From Phytophthora sp. 'mugwort' (taxonomy: Eukaryota > Oomycota > Peronosporomycetes > Peronosporales > Peronosporaceae), in NCBI GenBank assembly GCA_033558025.1, contig JAUCEF010000006.1, forward strand, positions 496,001-560,000: 64,000 nucleotides of DNA. Reading direction: 5' to 3'. This document shows, in pieces, positions 44,260 to 54,886 of the stretch (positions are counted from its first letter, which is position 1; each line of letters starts with the position of its first letter). Position numbers and translations under genes: made by a program. Under the pieces are notes generated by a model. That model ran no database searches. It had not been told where the DNA came from and saw nothing but the letters and a program-made list of their open reading frames with translations.

Positions 44260-45460
44260 ATGGACCGGAATGAATTTCCTCATCTGAACCACTCACAGTT
44301 TGAAGCCGTTCGTCAGATGACCCGCATCTTTGGCATCGATGCCTTGCGCAGCTTGGCGTCGTCAACGCAAGCTGAGCAGGTCGAACGCGTGACCACATTC
44401 GACATGTATAAGCGGGGGCTCATCGAACATGTTCAGAGCAACCTGCCAGGTTCCGGCCGCAGAGCCGAACCGGTCTACCCCAAGCCGTTGAAGCTGAAGG
44501 TAAACCCTTATGAAGGGAAGGAATGCGAAAACCTTCACTTCTGAGTGCGAAAAGTAGAGCTCGCACTAGATGCGACTCTCATCGCTTCCGAGCACCTCCG
44601 AGAGGCTTTCGCCCTCTACAACCTTAGGGCGTGCTAAGGGTTGGGCATATACGCGGGAAGCGACAACTCCTTGATGCTTCGCATCCTTGGATCAGCTGTG
44701 TGAACAGCTTAGAGCCGCGTTGCTCCCGGCGAACTATGAGTACCGCCAGCGGTCATGCTTTCTGTCATGTAAACAGGGAAGACGTGAGCTACACGAGTAC
44801 ATCCAGGAGATGCGGGAGCTTACCGCATCCCTCATGGGAAACCCACTTCATGAACACGTCAAGGCGGTGCTCATGGACGGCCTAAGAGTTGGTCTGGCCC
44901 GCACCCAGCTGTTTCGGGTGCAGGCCAATACTCTGGGAGAGGCGATCCAAGTCGCCCTCTAAGAAAAGTACAGTCACCACCAAGCGCGTACGCCGGCGGC
45001 GATGTGGTCAGGTGAAGCGACATCAAGTCGCGGAGGCCCCAGCGCGCCAGTTTCCATGGAACATGGGCTCGCCGAGCAGCATGATATTCGCTGCTATAAC
45101 TGTGGTATAGCTAGAGCACGTAGCACGTGCCTGTCCTGCGGGGGGACAAGGAAAGCGTTTCACTCCCAGGCCCATCGCGCTCAAAGATCGCTGGCAAAGG
45201 TCTCTACCCCACGGGAAGGGAAACGCAGGACACCAATAGGGTCGGGGCGCCCTACTGGGGAAGATCAAAGTCTTCATGAGCGGTGCGCGGGTGGCGCGCA
45301 CGATGGACACTTATCCCTAAGAGTGTTGCACTCTCGAATCAAAGAAGGGCAGCGTTGGGCTGCTAGTAGTACACGTAAGTGTACGGGGATATACCCATCC
45401 TTCCGAGTCTTGATAGACTACGGGGCGTCGACGAATTTCGCAGACCGTTGCGGAGAATAG
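44260..45460 (+). pseudogene. gag remnant, copy B
   Basis: MDRNEFPHLNH at 44260, open for 94 codons to a TGA at 44542-44544. It then carries the same broken pieces as copy A (helix segment LHEYIQEMRELTASL, decayed knuckle CYNCGIARARSTCLSC). The retained G at 44411-44415 keeps KRGLIEHVQSN in frame, so copy B preserves a longer gag N-terminus than copy A. Confidence 0.85.
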
Positions 45461-46585
45461 CAACAAGTTGGACGATGTTTTACGAGAAAGAAAAGGCAAC
45501 GGAACGGTGTCGATACACCTAGCCGACGAAACGGTGATTACCTCTTCCAAAATCCATGTGGGTCTACCCTGGCTCGAGAAACATGAGCCATAGATCGATT
45601 GGCGAAACAAAGCCATCGGGGTCAGCCGGCCCGCACTTACTGGCAGAGTATTGGTGAGTCATGTTCCCACCTCTGCCAGGAACTGGGCGTCCAAAAGTGG
45701 CGCCGGAATGCAGGAGCATCCAGTGAATTTTGGGAGCCGCCGACGTATTGGGCGACTCCCTAGAAGCGGTGGCAGCAGAGGCTGCACTGGTCGAGTCTGG
45801 CAGTCCTTACCAGATAGCTCTCGACCTCAGCCGGAATCTAGACCAGCGGCTAAGGCTTCAAGAGTGGCAATGGCGGGTGGCACCGACCAGATGGGTAACC
45901 TAGGTCCACACCGAGTCACCCAGACGGAAACTGGCGAGGAAGACGCGCGAGGCGCTGAAGGTGTAGAAAAATGCGCTTTCTGTGTGGGTAACCTTGTTCC
46001 ACACCAGGTCGCCCAGACCATAACTGAAGAAGAAGTGGCGGAATGCACTTCTGTGGGTAACCATGTTCCACTCGAAGCCCTAGCGGCTTTGGACGTCGTC
46101 AATGAGATGTCCACAGACGTGGGTAACGAAGTACACGTCACGTCACGGCCGCCATCGACGACATAATAACACCGCAAGTCGAGTCTGAAGTCGTTTCAAA
46201 CTGGAGTCACTTTAAGAGCCTCGGAACCCAGGACCCGGGTTCTTCCGGGTCCCAGTCGAAGGGTGTTATTACATCCTCGACGGCGAGACCGTCCATCAGG
46301 TCGAGGCAGGTGGCATCCAGCTAGAGCCGCTGCCAGAGGTGTCAGAGCTCCTGAACCTCAAGGAGTTGGCGCCGGCAGATTTCCTAGCCGACCTGAAGGC
46401 AGGAGAAATCGCGGAGGTGGTACTCTTAAAGCAAGAGTCCATTCCAGAGGGATTGAATTCCTCTTCGGTTATGGACGAGGACGTCCTGGAAGTATTCACC
46501 TCCCAGCGTTCCTCTCGCTCGGGTTCTGAGTTTCTGAAGAACCCGAAGGATCCAGTGTATCCTTTAATGAAGGCGTTCGAGAAAG

Positions 46586-47935
46586 TGGTGTCCAACGATC
46601 CACCGTCTCAACTCCGACCGGATCATGGGATCAGCCACAAGATTGATCTCGTGCCGGGCACAAAGTACTGTATCACTAGACAATAGCCACTGCCTCGAGA
46701 GCATTGCGAGGTCATTGATGCCTTCTTCGCCGCAAAGGCCAAGGCAGGCATGGTGCGGGAATCGAAACCACCACACTCGACGCCAACCTTGCGGTCGGAA
46801 GCCGAACAGTAAAGTGACGTCTGGTTCATGCTTTTAATAAACTGAACAGCGCAACGGTGCTGGCCCAGGCGCATCCCGCGAAAGGATGTATTGTTAAACA
46901 ACATGGCCGGGTGCGCGTTATACAGCGCCCTGGATCTGGTGGATGGATACTACTGGATCCTGATGCGCGAGAGCGACATCCCGCTCAATGCAGTGAGTAC
47001 CCGAGAGGTATGCTCTGGGAGTGGATGGTGATGTCACAGGGCCTGTCTAATGCCCCGGCGACGTCCAATCGCCTGGTCACGCAGTCGTTTAGACCACTGC
47101 GTGCGTACGCATAGTCGTAGTCGACGACACCTTCATCTATAGCCGTGCCGAGGGAGGCAAGGCGGCTATGGAGGTGCATTTGAAGCACCTCCGTCGAGTG
47201 TTAAAGGTCATGAGATCGAACAAGCTCTGTGCCAGCATCGACAAGTGCTGCTTCGCGGCGCAAGAGATTAAAGTTTTCGGTTGCTTCGTTAGCAACGTCG
47301 GCGTTCGAGCCGACCCGGACAAGGTCAAGGCCATTTCGGCTTGGTCAACGCCAAGGTCCCAGAAGGACCCGAGGAAGCGGCTGAGCTTAGCCAACTACCT
47401 CCATAAGTACAGCGAAGGGTACGCGGGTCTGGCAAGACCCTTGTCCGATCTTCTGAAGAAGGATACCGACTGGCACTGAGGGCGTGAGCACCAGGGAGCC
47501 TTTGACAATGGCAAGGTAAGCTTTCAGAGTGCGCCTGTCCTGGCACTGCCGGACGAGATGAAGCCGTTCAGCGTCGTCTGCGATGCATCCGATAATGCAA
47601 TCGGATGTGCATTGCTGCAGCACGATGCAGCAGGACGTGAACGAGTGATCGTTTCAGTCCAGGCAGCTCAAAGGCTGCTGAACAGAACTACCGCGTTCAT
47701 GACAAGGAGCTGGTTTCCATGAGGTACGCCCTTGTAGGTTTCGGGTGCACCTCCTGGGCTCACATCCCTTTGTGATCTACACAGATCACGCATCCCTACG
47801 GGCAGCGACAAATTCGCCCCATTTGTCCCAAAGGATGGAGATGTGACTGTCCTCCTTCGCGGAATACAACTTCCGCGTCAAGTACAAGCCTGGCAAGCAC
47901 AACGGGCTTGCCGATGCGTTGTCACGCAAGCCGGA
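46586..47935 (+). pseudogene. Reverse transcriptase and RNase H remnant, copy B
   Basis: Same pieces as copy A: KIDLVPGTKYCITRQ with a TAG, ALDLVDGYYWILM, VVDDTFIYS near 47120, FGCFVSNVGVRADPDKVKAI, and RNase H FSVVCDASDNAIGCALLQ. The protease signature upstream is deleted. Lesions match copy A almost one for one. Confidence 0.85.
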
Positions 47936-47974
47936 CTATGGGCTGGCGCACGTAAGCCGTGACATGACCGTTCT

Positions 47975-49354
47975 GTACGATCAGATACGCATGGCGTATC
48001 GGGGCGATGAAGCTCTGGCACCTCTGGTGCGTTTCCTGGCCGCTGTCAAGTAAGCCAAGGTCGAGTGGCTCACGCCACGTCAGAGAGCCCGGCTCGATGA
48101 ATACGAGTGGGCCGATGGTCTGCTCTACTGTCGAGTGGAGCCCCATGAACTCCCATGGGTGGCCATTCCAAGCGACGAGGGTCTCAAGTTCGACATCCCC
48201 CCCCACAGGAGGCGCACGATGTGCCGTCCAGCGGTCGCTTGGGCCACGAGAAGACCTTCCAGTCGGTCTCTCAGTACGTGAAGACATGTGAAACATGTCA
48301 GCGGGTGAAACCCGCCCGTTGCGCCTCGGCTCCCTTGTACAGCCTGCCCGTACCAGCGGACTGCTGGAAGTCGATGAGTCTGGACTTCATCTTCGGACTT
48401 CCAGCGGATGGCCACGGAAACACCTCCGTCTTGATGTTCGTGTGCTGTTTGAGCAAGACGGCGCGTCTTGCTCCGATTAAAGACACCGCGACCGGGGAAC
48501 AGGCTGCGAAGCTGCTCCTGGATGGCGTTTTCCGCCATCATGGTCAGCCGGAGACAATTGTCTCAGATCGTGACCCGCGGTTACCGTTGCGTTTTGGCGA
48601 ACGCTGTTCCAACTACTTGAAACGAGGCTGCACATGTCCACTGCCGATCATCCTCAGACGGATGGTCAGATGAGCGTGTCAACAGAGTGCTTGAGGATAC
48701 TCTACGCAGTGTCTGTTCGGAGGCTTTTTGCGCTTGTTCAGAACGCCTGCCAGTAGTTGAGTTTGCACTCAACAATGCGGTTCACGCATCGACCGGGCAT
48801 ACCCCGTTCTATCTGAATGGCTTGCTTCATCCACGGGTGTCGCTCACTTTGCGAGACAGCACACCCGCTTCAGTTCTACGAGGGGGATAGGCTCGGAAAG
48901 CGCTTTAATATTCAAAAACTCTTAATTTTGTATATACTAAAAATTAATAAAACTAACATTATATATAATTTATATTTTTTCCCCAGGTCTCGGACATGAG
49001 ACCGGTTTACTTGCGGAAATAAGTGGAGGCTTTATAGACACCAGGCTGAATGTAATCAGCCGTGTCCGTGATGCCATGTCAGCGGCACCGGACAAACAAA
49101 AGGAGTACTCAGACAAACAAGGAAGAGGAAACGTAAACGTGTTTAAAGTGGGTGAATTAGTCCTACTAGACACTAGGAACTTACCACTCGTCACAGTAAG
49201 TTCCGTTGGGAGCAACAAGCTGAAACACATTGGACCCTTCGTGATCCTGGCTAGGTATGATGCGGCATATACCATTGACCTGCCTAAGTCGATGACGACC
49301 CACCCGACGTTCTACGTGGGCCGTCTGAAGCGGTACCATGATCCACAGGGCTAA
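47975..49354 (+). pseudogene. Integrase remnant, copy B
   Basis: A 172-codon frame 48155-48673 links the finger end (CETCQRVKPAR) to the core (SLDFIFGLPADGHG, VSDRDPRLPL), longer than in copy A. The AT-rich intron-like block is at 48903-48986. The C-terminal part ends with PTFYVGRLKRYHD at 49354. Confidence 0.85.
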
Positions 49355-49753
49355 CAGACCCCGGCACTTCAAAGCGAGGCTGCGACTCTTCTCTCTGAGC
49401 GCGCCCAGAGCGAGAAGCCCAGGTCCCATGCGGGACCGCGGAGGGGCTCCGTACGAAGGATCCCCGGCTGCATACGCCGAGTATGAGCCATAGTGATACG
49501 GCTGGGAGTACCCAGGAGGCGCTCCCGCCTGGGGCACAAGCCGCAGGAGGTCCCGAACGAGAGACAACTCCCATGGACTCGGTTCATGGACGCCCTAAAG
49601 GCATCCAGACGTTGGAAGACCTCGTCTACGTCATTCGTAGGACGGTCGTCCGAGATGGAGCCGAAGGCGGCACACCAGGTCCTCAACCGGACCGGAGGCG
49701 CGGCGCCTCATACTCGTACTCGTCCGAGGACACCACCGCCTCTCCTTGACCGT

Positions 49754-51174
49754 ACTATGGAGACCCACTTCCACGTGGAGCGTGTGCTCCACGAGCGGCG
49801 CGTTCACGGGAAGCGCCGGAGTGAAGGGGGTACTCGGAGGCTGAGTGCTCCTGGGAGCCGTACGAACAGCTCCAGGGTGACTGCCCGAAGACTGTCGCGA
49901 TCTGGGAACAGAATCGGCGGCGGCTTCGTAAGTAGTCCAGGCTCTCTTTCCCGAAGGGTGTGTGGTCGTAGAGCCAAGACAATACCCGTGCTCTTTCATG
50001 AGCGCTAGATGCGGAATGCTTCTGCAGTTTCGATAGAGCTGCCGATTGGCCACCATATGGGCAAACTCAATACGCCGATCTCGGAGGTCAAGAATGGCCT
50101 CCAGCGTGAGATCCTGCCGAAGAACCTCGAGTTGTCCTTGTGAGCATCGCGTAGCTGCCTACTCTCAAAAGACGGCCTCGGTCTCTTGGAAAGAGTCACA
50201 GTGTTGGGACATCGCGACAGGATAGCCCCACGCAGGTCACAGTCCAGACCGGAGCTCTGGTTGCTTTCGCCGGCTCGTGAACTCCTTGAGCGGGATGTTA
50301 TTGTGGTGCCAGGAGCACGCATCGAGCAATGCTTACGTTTGAAACAGGGGCTGCTTGGCCACCAGGTGGCGCTCATAAGCGCCCCGAGAAGAGAGCCCAC
50401 CAAGAAGCACGCGAGGCGGTTAGAACTGACCCATGTAGGTGTCGGCTCCGTGGGAATCCTCAGGACGGAAGTACCCGGGGGCGTAAGGAGCCCCCTCCCC
50501 ACGGACAGGTGAAGAATACTTCAGCACAGGCAACCGGGTCGCCGGGCACGCGCTCCCTTAGGACGAGCAGCCTGGTACTCCGGCTGCCGGCTGTCGAGAT
50601 CATTAAAGATCTCTCGGCCGACTTGGCCCTCTTCCTCCTCGTCGGAAGAGGAGCTAAAGAGCCCTTACTCGTTTATGCGATAGTCCCCAGCTCTTCACGG
50701 AGTGGAGAAGCAGTCCGCTGCTTACGACTGACTCCCGAGGCTGCTGCTGCCTCCGCAGCCTTGACGCGGGCAGTTGTCTCCGCGAGCGTCGAGTTCTTGA
50801 TCGGCCTGGACTCCCCTGAACTTCGGGCGTCTTCGGCTCGTCGCCATGATGGCTAGAAAGCGGGGTATGAGACCCAAGCGAATCGGACTGACTCTGCTCG
50901 CCGTCAGACCCCTTGACGAGCGGGATTTCGTTGTCACCCCAGGATATTGGAGATTCCTCCCCATAGTCCACGAGAAGCCCAGGATTATCCACATGCGGCT
51001 CAGGCAGCCTTGGGGGTCACTTGGTGGATCCTTAGCGGAAGAGCCTTTGCCGGACGGCTTAGAGCTCTTAGCCTGCTGCTTGGAACCAACAGGCTTCGCA
51101 GGCGCTTTCGCACCGCTGCCAGACCGAGTCTTAGCCATGCTTGAGACTGACGTGGAAGCCGAGAAGAAGAACAG
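49754..51174. pseudogene. Chromodomain remnant (+) and antisense coding-like region (-), copy B
   Basis: Same content as A 23170-24590: HFHVERVLHERR and SWEPYEQLQGDCP on the plus strand, then the minus-strand Lys/Ser-rich, acidic and Arg-rich pieces. One substitution turns an A-copy GKKAW frame into GKRAW. Frame changes coincide with copy A. Confidence 0.5.
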
Positions 51175-51325
51175 GACGTGAAAGTGCTCGGGGCTCCAAA
51201 GGAAATGATCCGGCTGCGGAAACCAACCGCAGCAAAGTCGATGCAATTCGACTTGGACCGTGAAAGGCGGCGACTTCGTTCACTCGCCCTGGGTTGTCGG
51301 TAAACCGAACCTAAGTGGGGGAGGG

Positions 51326-51690
51326 TGTAACGGGGTTACATGAAGAGTACTCCGTCACTCTTCAGAGCATGTGTACCCAAGAACACTAAGTGATGCAGCC
51401 AACATCACTATGACGTCAACGGTAATGACGTCACGGATAGGTACCTCAGATATGGTACGAAGACCTCAGAGCCTCTCAATAGGATAACAGGTAGGGTACT
51501 TTATAGGTGACTAATAGTTTGTATGTAGACGCATTAAAAGGGGTCACATATAAATATATTGAGTCTTAAATCTACCAAATTTTGGTAGCAATCCCACAGG
51601 CCAGGGACTTAGCGAGCTGCCGTTCACTGAGAGTTTGTATACTCTCCGGAAGTCACATTTCCTGTGCACTTTGTTGTGTGCCCCATCACA
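51326..51690 (+). repeat. 3' LTR, copy B
   Basis: 365 bp after the purine tract GTGGGGGAGGG (51315-51325). It is much closer to the copy-A 3' LTR than to its own 5' partner. Confidence 0.92.
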
Positions 51691-51695
51691 TCATG

Positions 51696-52214
51696 ACTAC
51701 AGCAGTGGAGATCTGGCCGCTATAATGGAGGCACATTTACATTATTGAAATGTCAAGCCTTGACCGGCACTAGCGGCTTTATTGCATGATAACTATATCC
51801 AGTCCGGAAGACCGGCCCATAATAAAATATTTTCCTCCCCACAGCCAATGGGGGAGATCCAAACAGTGTCATAATGCAGTTTTGTCCAATCATATTACGT
51901 TACGGATAGGGGAACTTATCCTGCTTATTTCTGGAATAGTTCAGAATATTCCAAATGTTGGAAATAATTCAGTATACTAATACGAAGACAAAAGCTGGAT
52001 TATCGTATAATTGTACTCTGCGACGAAGTAACTCTTCAAGTCGATGCGGTTGCTGGCTTGTAAAGCAGGCCAGAAGTAAAGCAAATATAGAGTGCGCCGC
52101 TTACTCCAACGCCATTACAACTTAGACTGCTAAGCGGACAGTCACGATGAAGAGGGCTTCGCGCGGCATTGACACCCCTCAGCGAACTGTTGGGCAGGAG
52201 CTGGCAGCTGAAAG
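51696..52214. other. No gene seen
   Basis: AT-rich, with short frames only. A loose inverted repeat TTATTTCTGGAAT...GGAAATAA lies at about 51926-51968. It may belong to the 5' part of the Crypton relic that follows. Confidence 0.35.
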
Positions 52215-53630
52215 ATGTTTGATGAATTCCTCAGATCAATAGGCGTGTCGAAAGCTGACTTAAATGGCATTCATAAGGCTCATAGCGAAGCAGCTAGCCT
52301 GCCCACTCAGAATATGTACTCACTTCTAACAACTTTCTCCATTTTTGTTCAAACGAAAGAGCAACAAAGCCCGAGCTTAGGATGGTCTACTGTTCAAAGC
52401 TACAGTGCTTGGATATTTTTCGCACGTGGTGAACATGCTGCGTGAGCGCTATTCTACGTCGCTCAATGACTTTAAGAGAATTGCTAAAATTCGTGACAGA
52501 ACGGCTAGCCACATTGAGAAGCGCAACCTGCGCGCTAATGTGCAAACCAACGACGCCCCGGGATGTTCAGTCAACGACCTAAGTGTAATGATAAAATTTT
52601 AGTCACTCGTGCTGACGTATCTACGTGTCTCAAGGCGATACATGATGCTGTTCTCTTGATTATGATGTGTCATACCTCTGGAAGATCAGTCGATACCTGC
52701 TTCGTCGGAAGCAACAACTCTCTATTGCTGTTTCTGGTGGGGAGGCTTTTTCTACATACTGCACGAATCAAGACTTCAGTAGTGCAGGGAGTGCCGATAT
52801 ACAAGTCGCCAGAGAGATGGCAACAGTGCATGCTGCACGCGTTTGATCTGCTATTTTTCTTCTACGACGAGCCTTCTGAGTACTTATACCCGCTTGCTCC
52901 GCGTTTTGCCGATTCCGGCCTTCCTGGAAACCAGCCATACTCTCAGGAGGAACCTGCCATGTACTGGGGTAAGCGGCTAGACGAGGAGGGCAACAACTCT
53001 GCGCCACCGCAGAAGCATGAAAAGAAGAGACCAAATATCGCCAGCTATATTTCCGAAGTCATCAGAGGTACCTTGAAGCTGATGCCGCCCGCGGTAAGTC
53101 GCATCGTGACGCCCGGCATGACCGGCCACTCGTTACATCGAGGAGCCACCGCGTAGGCTAACGCGTCGTCGAAGCTGGATATCAACTCGTGGGGCATGGT
53201 TGTTAGAGTCGTTAACGAAGGCGAAGGCGTTCGCCTATATAGGGACGACGACAAAAGAGGATCAGAGTGTAGCCAAATGTTAGCAGATATTCAGCACCAG
53301 ACCTACCCGTTGCAACACCAACAATCCGCTGACCTACAACAGCGACTGTCCGTGCTGGAGTATAGCCAGCTGATCACCCTACGTAAGCCTACCGTCACGT
53401 GCTAGGCTTCAAGGACGCTCGCTTCAACGTTATTCTGCACGTTGTTGACGCCACCATGGCCTCGCTACTGATGCATTTAAAAAACGTCCTTGCCACAACA
53501 GTCAGCGCGAGCACAACTCCGGTCTTTGTGCCACGCTGTATGTACGCTCTGGAACGCAGAATCGCTACCACTATTGATCGCCTTAGGGCCGGTATCTCCA
53601 CAGAAACTCGCGCGAGTGGGTGGCGCATCT
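52215..53630 (+). pseudogene. Crypton-type tyrosine recombinase relic
   Basis: Frames in order: 52215-52445 (an N-terminal SAM-like helical part ending STVQSYSAWIFF), 52405-52602 (LRERYSTSLNDFKRIAKI), and 52563-53156 with a tyrosine-recombinase core. The core shows a HTSGRSVDTCF segment (catalytic Arg region), LFLHTARIKTSVVQG, and the HxxR box as GHSLHRGATA. A TAG at 53154-53156 falls right after this box. The next residues (ANASSKLDINSWG) and a later LHVVDATMASLLMHLKNVL segment continue the family pattern in other frames. The HxxR Arg appears shifted or lost. Cryptons are DNA transposons common in oomycetes that move by a tyrosine recombinase. This copy is inactive. Confidence 0.72.
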
Positions 53631-53879
53631 AAGCGCTCACTGGCAGGCCATGAATCACGCGCAGGTCAGATATATGATAGCAGGACGGGATACGCTGCTA
53701 TCATCAAATCTAGAGAACATATTAAGTCAGTTGGTCGGCATCAATGAGCGGCTTAGCCCCCTCGAGGATGTGCAAGTTCATCTGCGCACGCCCACCCCGA
53801 GTACGAAGCTAGGGCTAGGGGCCTGTGATTACCTGCAGCCTAGTTGCCCGTGGCGCCGGCGCCTGCAACGTTTCCACGC

Positions 53880-54330
53880 TATGGGACTCACGTGAAGGTC
53901 ACTGTCGCAGCAGCAGATGCCAACGAGGTTCGAAGCCGGAAGAACACTATCACAACCAACGTCCTGAGTTTCAGCGATTGGATCTTGAACATTTGTTACG
54001 TTCATGCGGGGCGGAGGGTGATCGCTCGATTCGCTGGTGCTCTCGTTGAGCGGTCTACTTGCTGATCTTTCTCAAGACCACCCCGTACTTGCGGATGCTG
54101 GCTACCTGCTAACAGCTCAAGTTTTGATCCCATACCGTGGTGTGCAGTGTCGAACGACCGCCGTTGCCGACCATAAAACATAACCGTTCTGAGCTACCAT
54201 CGCCACCCGCCAGCGCGCAATTTTGTCAAGCGAGTTATTGGTATTTTGAATTGTCGATTCAATTTTTCCACCGTTTATCTCTCATCATCGCTCCAATTTG
54301 GTTGAGCATGGAGAAAATCAATCTGCCATT
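53880..54330 (+). pseudogene. PIF/Harbinger-type DDE transposase relic
   Basis: RKNTITTNVLSFSDWILNIC and YVHAGRRVIAR occupy the start of the nuclease domain, with the first Asp in FSD. The second motif region reads HPVLADAGYLLTAQVLIPYR, typical of Harbinger nucleases (xLADxGY...PYR). A later frame has ARNFVKRVIGIL at the RNxVERxFGxLK position, the Glu being replaced. Frame changes lie near 54060 and 54180. No inverted repeats were located. Confidence 0.65.
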
Positions 54331-54886
54331 ACTGCTACAAGCGCAAGGTGGAAAAGTTGCAACAGAATAACGACCGTGCGGACGAGCCACTCGAACAGTC
54401 CGCATTACTTGGCTGCGAATTCACGTTAGTACCCCATTTTTAAGAAAAGAAGTCGAGCATAGTTTGGAGCGTCCCCGAAGAGATGCTGTCATAAGCGGGG
54501 TGATACCTGCGTAATCAGCAACAGCCACATACCGTCATGCCTGATCAGTGCATGATTTGCTTTGAAGCTTCCACTATCTGCCGGTAGTAGCAATACCGTT
54601 CCCCCTACACTACCCCAACTTGTAAGAGCAAGAGCACAGCTTCTCGGTTTTCCCCAGTGGCAGCTCGCATCAATGTGGTACTTCCATCGTAAACCCTTCT
54701 CTTTAATCTCCACTTCCGCGAGTTCGAGTAGCAACTCCAGAATATCTTTAAATATTTATTCGTGTCGTTCATTATTGACATTGATCAATGCCAGAGGATT
54801 GCAATGGTATACTTTATTCAAGTTATATAAAAAATATATGTAGAAAAGGAAAGGAATATGTGACATGCTGCAACTTCAACTTGCAT
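54331..54886. other. No gene seen
   Basis: About 550 bp between the Harbinger relic and the 3' end of the kinase gene; short frames only. The last part is AT-rich and probably holds the kinase 3' untranslated region and polyadenylation site. Confidence 0.4.

Larger units (their letters stand above)
43844..51690 (+). mobile_element. Degenerate Ty3/gypsy chromovirus, copy B
   Basis: 7847 bp with LTRs 43844-44191 and 51326-51690. A perfect target duplication TCATG lies at 43839-43843 and 51691-51695. Internal sequence is nearly identical to copy A, including the same stops, frame changes and intron-like insert. Differences include an intact G run early in gag, loss of about 83 bp spanning the protease signature (at about 45570), one fewer minisatellite unit, and a TAC instead of the copy-A TAG in integrase (48338-48340). 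Confidence 0.93.
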
